A stretch of 64,000 nucleotides of DNA from Paraphaeosphaeria minitans. Lineage: Eukaryota; Ascomycota; Dothideomycetes; Pleosporales; Didymosphaeriaceae. The stretch is taken from NCBI GenBank assembly GCA_015832175.1, contig WJXW01000015.1:1240001-1304000 (forward strand), in the 5' to 3' direction. Shown piece after piece: positions 43,166 to 55,014 of the stretch. Below the pieces are notes generated by a model. It had not been told where the DNA came from. It searched no databases and worked only from the letters and a program-made list of their open reading frames with translations. A program made the position numbers and the translations under genes. How positions within the stretch are numbered: position 1 is the first letter of the stretch; each line of letters starts with the position of its first letter.

Positions 43166-45017
43166 ATGGCAGCACTTCTCAATACTTTTCCTGTTCAGCA
43201 GCCGCTCCAATTTGTTTCCTATGATGGGCCTCCAAAGCAGACCCCTCGAAGACTCCCAACGAAGAAGCAAGCCCGTTCTGGTCACGACGAGCTAGCACCC
43301 AATTTCGATGATATCCTGGGTATCGAGCCTGATTCGAACAGTGCAAGGGGGGATGGAAAGGAGCCTGCACACACGGCGCATGGTGTTGAAGTCGTTGATC
43401 TGACGTGCTTCGGTAGGCATCCCTATAGCCGACGTAATGTTGGTGTTTTTTCTAGGATTCTATGACAGCTAATAAAGATGTAGCGGACAACGAAGCCGAC
43501 TACGAGATCAGCGGCAGTGGAAGAGAAAGCAATGATGTTGGCAGTCAGCTGAATCGATCTCACTCGATATCCAACTCGCGCATAGATGGTGCTTTTGGGA
43601 CGCTTAAGAGCCCAAATCAAGATTATACTGCTGAGCGTAGTAGCCAAGGCAAGTGACCGCTCGAATCGGTGTACTTATCTGTGCTGTGTCTAACATTGCA
43701 CAGACATCACATTCGGCATTGACGATCATCAGGTGCATCCGATGGCCGAAAGCGGTGAGGAGGGCGAGTGCTTCTCGCGAAGGGCAGACCTGAGCACACA
43801 GAATACGACAGGCGATCTTGCACTGGTGTTGAACAAAAGCGAAGTTATTGACTTGGCAGACCTAGGTAAGCATAGCTCTAACATAACGCAGAGATGTAAC
43901 AGAACTAACATGGATATAACTGGTGTAGGCGACAAGAGTAGCGATGACGACGAAGATGAAAGGGGGGACAAATACCGCTCGTTAGGATCAAGGAGCAGTA
44001 GCGTTCTGCAAGATGCTCGCTGTGCCGCACGGCCTACATCCACTACAAGCCAGTCACTCCCGCCTTCAAGCGGCAATATCCAGGTAGAGAATGCTGTGCC
44101 TCTCGGCGATCTACTGTTCGTGATGGATACCGGCATCTCCTCTAGCGACCAGTCACTCCAAAAGGACAGCAGTCATGCCATCCCGGATTTGATGGTCGAA
44201 TCATGGCAGCCGCGGAGATCTGAGCTAGTGAGTAATCAAGGTAAGCGCCCACAATTTGCAAATGCATTTGCCGTGCCTAATAGTAGCAAGGCCAATATTC
44301 ACCACATAGAGGCAATCGAGGTGATGACCACGGTCACAGCGATGACAATGGTCATGACAATCGCGGCCGGAGGATGAACAGCCCGGGGCCGGTTCAAAAA
44401 CGGAAACGCGATGCTTCGGTTGGTGCTGTAGGCCACAAGCAACACAGTCGCACATCGAGCAAAAGATCGAAGCAGAGACCTACAAAGGCTGCGCACGCTC
44501 CAAAACAGCGACCTCGATACCTTTCCCGCTATCCTCCACAGCCTACTCCAAAAGTACGGCCACGTGCGTGTGCCGAGGTGCAGTGTGGTGGAGACATTGG
44601 CGCTGAGAGTAGCAGCAACAGCGCAGGAAACGACGAGAACAACTACCATGTCAACTCAGTGCAGAGTACAGATAAGTTGGTGCTCAACTGGGGAAGTGCA
44701 AGTGACGATACCGAATACGAGGTGGAGCGGATTCTGGCTGTTTGTCTGCGTCGAGGAAATCTGATGTATCAGGTCCAATGGGTTGGATATGAGGCTGATC
44801 CGGAATGGTACAGCGCACCAACTTTAAAAATAGCCCACTCAAACTCCGCGAGTTCCACGAGGCGAACTCTACCGTACCAGGTCCTCCAAAACGGCTTAGT
44901 CACTGGGAGCAGTGTTGCGAAGAAGACCGGGATGCAGAGGATTATCCAGACGATGATAAGCCCGAAAGGACTGCGCGTAGAGGGCGGACTGTCAAGTCGG
45001 GTCGACCAGATATCTGA
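43166..45017 (+). pseudogene. Chromodomain protein gene, five exons, one frameshift in the chromodomain
   Basis: Exons 43166-43412, 43469-43648, 43704-43865, 43929-44240 and 44312-45017; introns 55-71 bp, all phase 1, the second with a GC-AG donor (gcaagt). The N-terminal 300 residues are acidic and Ser-rich with three VxDL(T/A)-type segments (VVDLTCF, VIDLADLG) that look like SUMO-interaction motifs. Exon 5 encodes a basic region and then a chromodomain, YEVERILAVCLRRGNLMYQVQWVGYEADPEWY. At about 44815 one base seems missing: the chromodomain continues one frame over as NFKNSPLKLREFHEA and ends at 45015-45017. Chromodomains read methylated histone H3, so a chromatin role is likely. Without the shift the protein would be about 540 residues. 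Confidence 0.72.
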
Positions 45018-45599
45018 GTGACGGCGTTTGCAACCTCTACGCATGTATTTAGTTCTCATACATTGTCCCTAAGTCTCGGGCAGTGTAGTCTCACAAAGCG
45101 CGATCGTATCTACAAGACTTATGATGACGTCATGAGGAGGGCAGGAGCGGACGACCATTTCGATGGCAGCAAGCCTCGAAGACCATCATGTAGGCGACAG
45201 TACAGTGCTGTGATTCTAGGAATCGAGGCTTTTGATGACATTGCAAGGTTTGAGAGGCTCTCGACGCGATTGGGGTCCTTTTTCGGAACCCTAGCAAGAG
45301 TCTATTTTGGGATCCAGCAAGCTTCCGGTTCCCGTTCTCAGGCCCCTCTGTGTTCATTTTCTAATTCCCATTTTCTGGCTACGAGTGTTTATTTTAGCGT
45401 CGCCAAGGAGACTTCAACGATAGGCGAATGGATGCATGCATCACGATCGGGGCAGGCGTGTACAGTATTATATTCTTCATAGCAGGACGTGCTCGTCGGG
45501 GAATCTAAGCAGATAGGGCAACAGGAACTGTAACATGATCTAGTTCCATCTAGCTTTCATCTAGCTGAGACCATTCACGCCATCAGAGTCAAGATACAG
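45018..45599. other. No gene recognised
   Basis: The frame 45018-45482 (plus) has no motif and overlaps the 3' side of the chromodomain gene. Confidence 0.35.
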
Positions 45600-45767
45600 C
45601 TATACAGCAACAAGATGCGGGTGCCTACGGCTTTGTTTATCACAAAACTGTAAATCGCAATCGTCACAATCGTACGTTCCAGCATGTTTAGGTGAGTCAT
45701 CAAGATGCTGCGCTAGAGCTTTCTGACTTGGATAATGTTTGTTGCAAGCCTCGCAAAGACACGCCAT
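45600..45767 (-). CDS. Small C2H2 zinc-finger ORF (55 aa)
   Basis: From ATG 45767 to TAG 45600-45602. First finger CEACNKHYPSQKALAQHLDDSPKH (C-X2-C-X12-H plus a distal His), second CDDCDLQFCDKQSRRHPH. Repeated fungal C2H2 proteins show the same NKxYxSQKALxQHLxDSPxHA wording, but have more fingers. This may be a truncated copy or one exon of a larger gene; no splice partner is evident. Likely nucleic-acid binding if expressed. Confidence 0.5.
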   Translation of the reverse strand: MACLCEACNKHYPSQKALAQHLDDSPKHAGTYDCDDCDLQFCDKQSRRHPHLVAV

Positions 45768-46296
45768 AGGATTGAAGCTTCGAAATGATCTGGACGAAAA
45801 GTTGAATCGATAGCAAGAATGTATTTAAACTGTCAAGGAAGTCAACGGTGGATGGGTGGAATTACCCACAGGGGAGGACAAGAACTTGTAAGGTTTGTTT
45901 CATCAGGCTAAGTTGCCACTTTCCATTCCCTTGGCTCCCTTTCGATGCGACGCACGAAGGTTAGCCCGTGAAAGCAAAACCTATGTTCCCTACCAAGGTC
46001 CTTCATTCCTTGGCTAGCCCACATTCTTTCGCTCCCTTCTCTTCGACTCATCACCTAACTACGTTTAGATCGACTTCTAGTGATGCCAGGACGACTTGGC
46101 AATAGAGGGACGGTTCCAGGTTTGATGTCCGCCCCATTTTACCTAGCGTGCCATGGCTCTTCTGGGAGTTCCTTCGATCCATTTTCAACAGGGACCACAC
46201 TTGTCGTGGAATTTAGTAATGTTAAAAGCTTCCCTCCTGGCTCATCCGACCAACAGATAACATACCCCGTCCCTGGTCCCCCGTCCTCAAGCCGCG
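45768..46296. other. Probable promoter of the BTB gene
   Basis: No convincing coding frame; the plus frame at 46080 overlaps the BTB exon in another register. Confidence 0.3.
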
Positions 46297-47211
46297 ATGG
46301 CTTTCAAAAGCTACGTCCGCGATCTTTCGTACTTGCAGTCTGGGAGCCTCTCAGACCTCACGCTGAACTTTGGCGAGAAGAGCTGGCAGATCCATAAAGC
46401 TCTTGCAGTCTGTCATTCTAAGTGGTTCCAAAAGGCTCTTACCAATGGCCTAGAAGTAAGAGGTTGAGATCAGCCAGCAGGCATCCAACACCCGGCTAAC
46501 GGTTGGTTTTGATAGGAAACGACGAGTGGAGTGATTACTCTACAAGATGATTATCGATACGCTAATGCCACTGATTGCATGGTATCTTATTTCTATCAGG
46601 CCGGCTACGATGCCTCCAAATACGACACCATTGAGTCCCTTCTTCATGCACAAGTAGCTATACTTGCTGATAAGTACGACTGTGCGTCCCTTTATAGCCT
46701 CGCGAGATCTTCATTTTCGAACACTATCGAGGCTACCAAAAGCGACGATTGGGCAGTCGTTGCAGGCTTCATTTATGATTATACGACGACGGAAGCATCG
46801 GCCCATTTGGAGATACGAAAACTGGCTGTTGTTGCCAAGGCCAGTCGCCGTTCCGTACTGAAGACGACCCTATTAGACGAGAGCGTGATCGATCTCCTCC
46901 GTTCAAATGCGGACCTTGCGACAGACCTTCTCCTTGGCGGGCGACATGGCACCGACTACCATTTCATATGTGAGCATTGTCGTTATAGTCATGTTGGGCC
47001 TCGTAGCTGCCCAAGCGTATTTTCTGCCGATGACAGCGGAACGAGGGATTGTCCTCAATGTGGGAAGGGAAACGGACACCAGGCCCGTCATACGCGATGG
47101 GTTAACATCAGCATGCGCCCGACCTATTCATGCCCATTATGCGATGGATGTCACACTCTGAAACCTGAAGAGGCTGGCGACATGCATCCACCGGCGACTG
47201 TAACTAGTTGA
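46297..47211 (+). CDS. BTB/POZ domain protein (284 aa)
   Basis: Exon 1 46297-46455, intron 60 bp (gtaaga...gatag), exon 2 46516-47211; phase 0. BTB domain at residues about 15-115: SGSLSDLTLNFGEKSWQIHKA, SKWFQKAL, then ITLQDD and the YDASKYD helix region. A cysteine-rich tail (about 205-275) has CEHCRYSH, CPQCGKGNGHQ and CPLCDGCH, which could bind zinc. Fungal BTB proteins of this size are common and usually unstudied; BTB domains dimerise or bind Cullin-3. Complete, no lesion. Confidence 0.8.
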
Positions 47212-49044
47212 TACTGTATTGTAGCCAAGAACGCGCTGAATCGTGGTTCGGGAGAAGGCCCAAATTATTGTTGTGATTGCGGTACTCCTTTTCTGAGCCT
47301 TACGAGACTCTATTGTAGGGTTTATCAAGCTAGCCGGCGGAGCTTATGAGTCGATGCAATGCACATTTCGTTACATCGCTGAGCGGACGGAACGTCGTTG
47401 GCGAAGGGATTATCGCGGTGCGGACGATGTATTACTTATCTCGTCGCGATCGCTGTGAGAGCTATGCAAGGCTACGGAACAACTTTTAACTAGAGAAAGC
47501 GATGGGGCAGTGTTCAATCATTAGGGTGCAGTGCTTCTGGTGTATACAAGCGTGCGTGCGTGCGTGGTGATCACCGAAACGGTGAGCGAATGCCCACAAC
47601 CCGCCGATAAGGGCACTGACCGGATCAACCTCGGCAATAGAACCTCTTTCGGGTGGCTGTTTCTTCCATTTCCTATTTTTCGCCCTTCTGTATCCGATTT
47701 CTGGTTCTCGACTTTTTGCTCCGTTCAGACCCTCAAGATATGTACAGTATCAAATGTCTGTTTCGGCGTCGCTGAGGAGTTTCGTCGTAGCTCCGCTGCA
47801 GAGAGATGTCGTCGAAGTCATTCGGGGTGTCGATGGCGAGTGACTGGGCGGCAACACGTGTCGCGATCAGAGCAAGTGTGTACTGTAGCATCTAGGCTGT
47901 CGCATTGTGATTATGATTAGCAACTTCTATAGCATCTACTAAAGTAAAGGATGCAGCAAGGAACGAGGAATCGGTGGGTGGTAGCTGAAGTCGCATTATT
48001 CGGTCGGAGCAATCAATGAGATTGTTATGAACGGGCGCGGAAGTCTTGGTGTGCGTGTCTGGGGGAGCGAATGCCAACGACATGCTTCCCTGAGCTGAGG
48101 CTTGACCGGAACAACCTCGGCACGATGAGTCGGCTCACCGGTTGTTCCGGTTCCGATAGTCTAAGTTCGTGGACTGCTGGAAACTTCAAATGATCCCTAG
48201 GCTGTCTATCGAGAACCAAATCAAGCCTCCTGTTGACATCGACACCCTGCTCAACCGCCGCTTCTTAGTCACTGACCGACAGCCTCCCTGCTTTGCGGTT
48301 TTGCAGCCGCCTCCCCACGCCGATTCACCACTTGTGCAAGAGCCGCCGTTTGCCGGGCACCGAAGTTCGCATGCGAAGCCTTCACCGATAGAAAAGCCCT
48401 TTTTCCATGTTACCTCCTTAACCGCTATCGCATACCCGATCATACCGAAATAGTAAGATGCAGGCTATTAATAACAGATTGTAGTAACTGCAGCAGCATC
48501 ATACAGTCCCTCAGCGTTTCGAATCATGCATACATCCTGCGATAGGCACCAATAGACACGTTAAGAGGAGAGGTGGCGCAATACATAATGGTTGGCAATA
48601 AAGAGAAAAGATCTCTAGCATCGCCGTATAACGGTCATAGTAGGCAAGTGACGCACTAAAGCATGCACCCTTATTATCGGGCTTGCGCAGCTGGTATTGC
48701 AAATTCAACCAGAAATCGATAACATAGTACACGTTCCCCACTGTCAGGCTATTCCGATCGAAGCGCTGCTACCCGCCAACTTCCCGATCCCCTCGATCCC
48801 CCGCACGCTCCTTTCCAGACGCCGAGATCGCTACAAACAAATAAGAAGTGTACCATCAGGCGTAGAGGATGTACCAGATCAGTTCTCGCGCGGCTGTTCC
48901 TCGCTCTCCGCGTTGGTGCTGCGTCGCTTGCGTTTGTTGGTCTGCTTTGCTGCGGGTCGGTGGTCTGCGATGGGCTCCTAACGACTCTTTCGTCGCCATC
49001 TGTGCGCTCTGCGCTCATACGTCGTCGAATTCAAAATCTAAGGG
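47212..49044. other. No gene recognised
   Basis: Frames of 60-130 codons (47531-47920, 48169-48453, 48749-49018) carry no motif. The last 400 bp are the 3' flank of the kinase gene. Confidence 0.35.
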
Positions 49045-50776
49045 TCAGGGTTTCGCGTCTTCTTCCGGAAAGTTGCCGGGCATTGGAATCAAGTATCTCG
49101 CCATAGGACCGGGCGCCTTGTTTTGAAGCTTTTTGATTCCTGCATTCCTGGCTCTACTCCGGGTTTGGGGAAGAAGGCTGGAGGTCCCAGTACGGAGAGA
49201 AACACGTGCTGCAACCTTCCTCCCATCAGGCTGCGTGTCTCGCCGGACATTTGGTACAGTCGAGGGAGTCTCGATTAGAGCGGCAATTTTATTCCGTGGA
49301 GTGCTAAGGCCTTCCCCATTGAAACACTTCACAAGCATCTGTGCCGCAGAAGCTCGCTTCGCTGGATCCTCAATGGCCATCTCCTGGATGCTTGAGAGGT
49401 TGGGTTTTCGGGCTCCAGACAAAACTTCCTTGCGAATCTCCTCAAGATCCCCAAGACTTTTGGCTTTCTCCACCAGCTGACGGAACCCTCCTATATCCAA
49501 CGTCCACATCATCGTTACGAATAATGCCCATACATCCACTTTGTGTGTCTGTTGGCACCCCTTCTCAAACATCTCTGGGGCCATGTATACCGGGCTGCCC
49601 ATAAAGGTATGAGCAACGCTAGTGTGATTACTCAGACCAAAGTCTGCAAGTAAGAAGACATACTGGCCATGCAGTTCCTTGAATAGGATATTAGCTGGCT
49701 TCATGTCGCGATGGATCAGGCCCAGAAGGTTGATACGGTCGAGCGCTTGAAGGCTATGATGGAAAACCAACACGGCGATTTGTTGCAGTTCTTGCTTGTC
49801 GAAGCTCTTGCCCGTTACCAACGACTCCAAGCTCCCATGTTGCAACTCCATGATGATCTCCACTTCTGGTTCGTCCCATTTTTGTAACGCGATCAAAGGC
49901 ACAATGTGTGGCTGACATTTGTACTTCAGTTAATGTGCGCATGTGGGTTGAATGAGGTGTACTAACGTGATCAAGCTGAGAAAGGAAATCGACTTCGCGC
50001 TTCAACTGTACTCTCCACTGCTGTAAGTTTGGGGATCCAGGTCGCTTCAAAATCTTGACTGCTATGAGCTTGCCGGAATCGACATCGACTGCTCTGTGTA
50101 CGACCCCATAGGTGCCAGCTCCAAGTTGAGGCGGGATCTTGGCGTATCTTATCCTTAGCGGCTGAGCTCGTCCAGCTGGTGTGTGAATTCTTGTCACTGC
50201 CCGAGTGGGTGGAACAGTCTCGGTATCGTCGACGATGGTGCAAGCGAGGCAAGGGTTCTCTTCGTAGTCGCCAATTTTCTGATATCGGTCGTTGACCTGC
50301 CGCATCGTCTCGAGAGGGTTTTGATGCCAGATTAGCTCGAACATGACCAGGTTTCGACCCACGCCACCCATGCCTATTATCGTATTGAGATTTTTCTGCA
50401 CGACCACTTTGCGAGAACGTCCAAGCTCGAATGGCGTGGCGAATTCCCCAAAAACTTGAGTGGTTTGACTATGAGACCTATCATAGAGCATAACGATCCC
50501 GGTTTGTAGATCGACCTCAAAAGAGCATTGGATCCTCGCTATGCTGCCTCCAGATATGTGAATATCGGTATCCCCCCGTCCTAGAGTAGCGAGAGTAGTA
50601 GTAGATGACTTGGAGCGAATGTTGAATCCAACATCTAGAGCAAAGCCGCCGCCAGGGTGTGCGGAGACGAGATGGCTGTTGCGTGCGTCTTCGACAACGC
50701 CCTTGCCGCGCTGCTTCTCGTCATTGTAGGGTCGCAGTGAAAACAGGGCAGAAGGGTGAGGACTAGAGCGAGGCAT
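49045..50776 (-). CDS. FHA-domain serine/threonine protein kinase (558 aa)
   Basis: Exon 1 50776-49967, intron 55 bp (gttagt...tgtcag), exon 2 49911-49045. FHA-like domain at about 63-150 (LGRGDTDIHISGGSIARIQC, RSHSQTTQVFG) and kinase domain at about 210-470: GAGTYG (219-224), Lys241, Glu261, HRDMKPAN (from 337), DFG (360-362), APE (381-383). All catalytic residues are present. The order FHA then kinase is that of Chk2/Rad53-like checkpoint kinases, but the short C-terminus and divergence point to one of the expanded fungal FHA-kinase genes. The tail is Arg/Lys-rich. Divergent from the gene at 51212. Confidence 0.88.
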
Positions 50777-51211
50777 TTTGGGCAGATACTGAAAGTGGCC
50801 AGGAAATGGCTTGGAAACGCGAAAGCAGCAGGAACGATCTCTTTAATGGACCCGACTGAGGGGATGCATGCTAGCCACTGGCCATTGTCCATTAAAAGCA
50901 CGGTACCCTCAGTAGACACAGTAGCGCCTGTGCTATGGAACAGATGGGCTGGGATAGTGTCGCGACAGGGATTTCGAACGGCGCATACACATGGCCAATT
51001 GTTGCGGAGCGGCAAGCAGGGCTCGTTGATCGTTTCACATTCCCTTCCTTGTAAGCGCGCGCGGCACGGCCTGTACCCCCTCACCGCCCAACCACAGCCA
51101 CAGCATCGCTAAGCCTCTTCCCAATCTTTCAAGATCCCGTCTCCGCCCGCACTCCGCCTTTCAGCACCTGTTCCTTTCACCTTTCTTTATTACACTCGTC
51201 TCTCGCCTCTC
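50777..51211. promoter_or_regulatory. Divergent region between kinase and 471-aa protein genes
   Basis: 435 bp with pyrimidine-rich tracts (51105-51210), typical of fungal promoters, just before the plus-strand start. Confidence 0.4.
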
Positions 51212-52627
51212 ATGCCCAACGAGAATTCCTACGTGTTCGGTGCGCGAGGGCTAAAATTGTCCCAGGTCAATGCTGCTCTGGCAGCACTCGAGCAGAACCC
51301 GCGTTCGCTAGATCACCAAAGGCGTCGCCCCAGCCTTCCTCCGTCCCCATATAGCCAAATGGGAACGACAACTCGATCTGAGAGTCCCGAACCATCCGAT
51401 AACGAGCAGAGACGTCGCGACGCGCGGCGGATAGAGCTGATGGCGCAGCGCGATGCCTCGCGTCCCTGGAACCAACTCGAAGCTCAAGTAGGAGAATTGG
51501 TAGAGCAACTCCGCCATGCAGAATCCCACAGAACATGCGAAATATTTGTCGATGCTGCCCTGTACGACAAACGCGCCCGTGAGACGGTAATGGAGGACTG
51601 GAGGAAGCAAGGCATTTACGACGAAGAGTGGCCTTCAAAGCCAAATCCTTGGCTATGGCTCCATGAACAATCGATCGAGTCTGAGTCGGAACAAGAAGCC
51701 TCGCCACCTTTCTGGATCTTTGGAACGCCTCCAAGCCGGCGGTTATCAGACAGCGAACATGGGAAACGGTTAATTGCGGGGCAACGACCCATACCAGAGC
51801 GCCACCGTGAGGCATCTCGCCCTTTCTATCAATTCGTCTACCAAGTGTCGAGAGAACGGGAACGACTTCTGACTGAATCGACCAACACTTCTATTGCTGC
51901 CAACATCAATACGACAGCATATGAGAATGTTGTACAGATCTGGAAGCGGCGAAAGCTGTGGAATCATAGTTGGGGAGTTATGCCTGGAATGTCTTGGATG
52001 CACGAAGAGCCTTTCGAAGAGGGATTTGCCGATAGTCCGGCCCCCGTGCAAGCGAACCAGTCTGAGGACGGCATTCCTGGAATTGCAGAAGTAAACCAAC
52101 CCAAGGTTCCTAGCATCTCGAAAACGTCGCAGCAAAACTCGACCACTGGCCATGTTTCAATCGTGTCAGAGGATGGGGAGGTAGGCCAGGCGTCCTCTGC
52201 CCAGGATCCGTCTCTGTACAGAGGAAATGGACGGGTTTCTGCCGTGACGAAGCAAACGCCACGACGAAGCAGGGGAAAGTTACCCCGCCAGGTTGTACAG
52301 GCACTACCCCCCTCAAGCACAATTCTTGGCCCGTTTGAAGCATCGAAGATATCGAAACGAGCTAGAAAGTCGATGATTCGGCCGAGTAGTAGCAAGTCGA
52401 TACCCAAAACGGATAGTACGACTTTACGAAGAAGCAGTCGGTTACGATCTTTACAGCCAAGCAGGGCCGACAACTCAAATGCATCTGTACCGGAGCCGTC
52501 GAAGTTGACGGAAACCGCAACGGGCAATTCAACCCGTACGAGCTCTAGGAAACTCAAGGGCATATCCAAAGAACGCCTGCGGCGTCCACTCGGAACGCAG
52601 GGAAAAGGGAGAACGAATATCACATAA
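51212..52627 (+). CDS. Uncharacterised protein with an internal 75-residue duplication (471 aa)
   Basis: Single exon, start context catATGCC. I do not recognise the family. Residues about 88-165 and 202-275 are diverged copies of one unit: both begin ASRP, carry QV about 8-10 residues later, then a charged helix, an alanine/asparagine segment, a Trp-containing helix (EDWRKQGIYDEEW versus QIWKRRKLWNHSW) and end WLHEQ / WMHEE. The C-terminal 200 residues are Ser/Arg/Lys-rich and probably disordered, with RRSRGKLPRQ and KRARKSM patches that could be nuclear signals. It may share its promoter region with the FHA kinase. Confidence 0.7.
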   Translation: MPNENSYVFGARGLKLSQVNAALAALEQNPRSLDHQRRRPSLPPSPYSQMGTTTRSESPEPSDNEQRRRDARRIELMAQRDASRPWNQLEAQVGELVEQLRHAESHRTCEIFVDAALYDKRARETVMEDWRKQGIYDEEWPSKPNPWLWLHEQSIESESEQEASPPFWIFGTPPSRRLSDSEHGKRLIAGQRPIPERHREASRPFYQFVYQVSRERERLLTESTNTSIAANINTTAYENVVQIWKRRKLWNHSWGVMPGMSWMHEEPFEEGFADSPAPVQANQSEDGIPGIAEVNQPKVPSISKTSQQNSTTGHVSIVSEDGEVGQASSAQDPSLYRGNGRVSAVTKQTPRRSRGKLPRQVVQALPPSSTILGPFEASKISKRARKSMIRPSSSKSIPKTDSTTLRRSSRLRSLQPSRADNSNASVPEPSKLTETATGNSTRTSSRKLKGISKERLRRPLGTQGKGRTNIT

Positions 52628-54350
52628 GCGCCAGTTCAAGGAGGGCCTGGCATGGCTTGGCTCACTTGGTCCAACTTAAGCACACCGTTTTGTTCGAGCG
52701 CTCAGCCTGCACGTGCAGTGGGGAGATTGCTCGTTTCCAATTGCTACTGAGGAGTAGACTGCCAGCTGGACTGCCAGCTCATCAGCACGGTAGCAGACAG
52801 TCGTTGAAATGCACACCAAGCGCAGCCTTCACTTTCTCTGCTATGCGTGAGGTAAGGCTTTCACAAACGCGACTGAGGCAAGAGCGCCGAGCAGGGAACG
52901 CGATCATTAACGCAAGGCTAGCGAAGCTCATACGTCCAAAGACTACATAGGGAATTTTTAAATCCTACAATAGTTTTCGACTAGGACAAATACAGAACCT
53001 TGGACTGCTAGAGTAATCGTATCTCACCCCAGGCTGATCGCGACTCCTCCAGAATGCAAACTTTTAGATCAATGTTAGCCTTGCGTATCTTCTCATACCT
53101 TGGTGCTTTCGAGCCTCACTGACTAGACGGATGCTGCTACCTAACAAGTGTAATTGACGAAGTCGGCGAGTAGCTGTGCGCCACGTCGAGAAGTCCTTCG
53201 CATCTACAGGTAGCAGCGTCGATGCACGTGCCATTCGGATTATTCAATGGTGGCGCACGGATGCTTTTGCCCCACCTGAGATTCTTTCTCATGCTCTTAC
53301 GTTGGGCACCAACGCCTTGAATGCATACATCTGTTCAGACAACTTATTGATTTTTCTCAAGGCCGTCCCGATCCCCTGCTTCGTGCCGCGAAACACAGTG
53401 CTCTGTCACGTCTCGCGCTGTTGCTTGCCTTCTTCAACGGCTATATTTCACGCTGTTCTTCAGGTAGCATCAGGAGAAGGCCTTGTGGTCAGTAAAGACA
53501 AGCTATTTGATTCATCGTTAGTACGAATGCTGGTTTGGAGAACTGCGCAAGCCTTCCATGCCGTGGCGATGCGTATTGAGCTCACATGCAATTAGGACGT
53601 TCCTTCCGAGCAAGCACCCATCATACGCCACTACACCTTTACTCCGATCTTTGAGTGCCACCTTCTCGCTGTGCCTTCGGGCCCTTGCGCTCGGAATTCG
53701 GCATCGCGCTTCCTCCGTACGTCGATCGGTGGTCAGAATGGCGAGAGCCGCATCAGAGAAACAGAACCTACGGAACAAGGCAGGGGAGTTGGTATTATCC
53801 ACTTGTTACCCACAATCCGAAGATAACTGACTTCTGGAAGATATCTCCGAAGGAGGGTGTCAAGCTAGCTTCGGATGAAACAACTGCACAGGATGATTAT
53901 AAATTTCGACGGTCGCCAGATGTATGCGGAGTGGTCATTGACAGAAGTAGCGATCGCGGGTATGTTCAAATAACAGGTGGAGATAAGCCGACACAGAGAG
54001 TTCACACCGGTAGAAAAGAGGATAATGGATATGCTCTGTTGGAAATAGCAGAAGGTCAGTCATGCATGATATACGGACGTTCCACAGTATTATACATTCT
54101 CCCGCAATCATGAACATTTTCGTCATTTGTCCCCTTCATTCTATCCATTACGTGCATGATCAAATCTTGGCACATTTGTCTTGATATCTCTATCGATGGT
54201 AGCTCGTCTTCATTCTCAGGCGTTCTTATGGTAAACGATGCGTGGGCCACATTTGTGTGGAGAAAATCGAGCAGGTCGTCTCGTTGCAACATGGTGCGAT
54301 ATGGCGGTGTGCCTTGTGGCTGATTAGCGACTTGAACGAGTACATGACCA
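52628..54350. other. No gene recognised
   Basis: Frames at 53176-53595, 53655-54113 (plus) and 54056-54292 (minus) are open but carry no motif I know. The minus frame has plausible protein composition (QRDDLLDFLHTNVAH) and may be an exon of the gene just to its right, though no splice pair with matching phase is seen. Confidence 0.35.
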
Positions 54351-54767
54351 CTAAGAGAGACAGGATGTACCTTGTGCTTTGTGTGTCAAGCTGTCGATTG
54401 GGTACTCTTTCTGAAGGTTTTTGGCAATTTCACTTAGGTTATCCGGGTGTTGAGATGAATCCCACCAGTTGTTGATGACTGTGGCCATGCTGGTAGGCAT
54501 TACCCCTAGCTTTGTGATTGTTAGTGCCATAGTGCACATCACGAACGCTTCGTATCCTGAAGACTGGTAAACACGCAGGAGGATCGTGCGCGCTCTCAAT
54601 CTTCTACTACGACGCTGCTTTGACCGTGTCTTCAAATCCAAATCACGCTCCCGGAATAATCCGTGATAAGGTTCAAATTGTTCGAGTTGGTAACCGCCAA
54701 GCACTACTCGCGCCCCCTCGAGTTTTTGGATGATCCATTCACTTGAGGGTGGATTTGACTTAGCCAT
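54351..54767 (-). CDS. Uncharacterised basic/helical protein (138 aa) downstream of the minisatellite
   Basis: From ATG 54767 (MAKSNPPSSEWIIQKL) the frame has normal protein composition: a basic patch KTRSKQRRSRRLRART, a hydrophobic helix YEAFVMCTMALTITKLGVM and NNWWDSSQHPDNLSEIAKNL. The longer frame that starts at 55109 runs through the minisatellite and reads Ser/His/Pro/Arg repeats; I take that part as non-coding. Function unknown; the 3' end may be spliced onto 54056-54292. Confidence 0.4.
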   Translation of the reverse strand: MAKSNPPSSEWIIQKLEGARVVLGGYQLEQFEPYHGLFRERDLDLKTRSKQRRSRRLRARTILLRVYQSSGYEAFVMCTMALTITKLGVMPTSMATVINNWWDSSQHPDNLSEIAKNLQKEYPIDSLTHKAQGTSCLS

Positions 54768-54827
54768 GATCGCCGGAAACCGAAATGCAGTACAAAGACG
54801 ACAAGACAATAGGACAATGAGAAGAAC

Positions 54828-55014
54828 GATGGGACGAAGAGACGGATGGGACGAGGGGACGGATGGGACGAGGGGACGGATGGGACGAGGGGACGGATGG
54901 GACGAGGGGACGGATGGGACGAGGGGACGGATGGGACGAGGGGACGGATGGGACGATGGGACGGGTGGGACGATGGGACGGGTGGGACGAGGGGACGAGG
55001 GGACGGATGGGACG
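54828..55014 (+). repeat. G-rich minisatellite 1 (17-bp unit)
   Basis: About seven near-perfect copies of gggacgaggggacggat, then variants with gggacgatgggacgggt. Runs of three and four G spaced by four and six bases fit the G-quadruplex rule on the plus strand. It lies 60-250 bp upstream of the minus-strand ATG at 54767. Confidence 0.92.
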
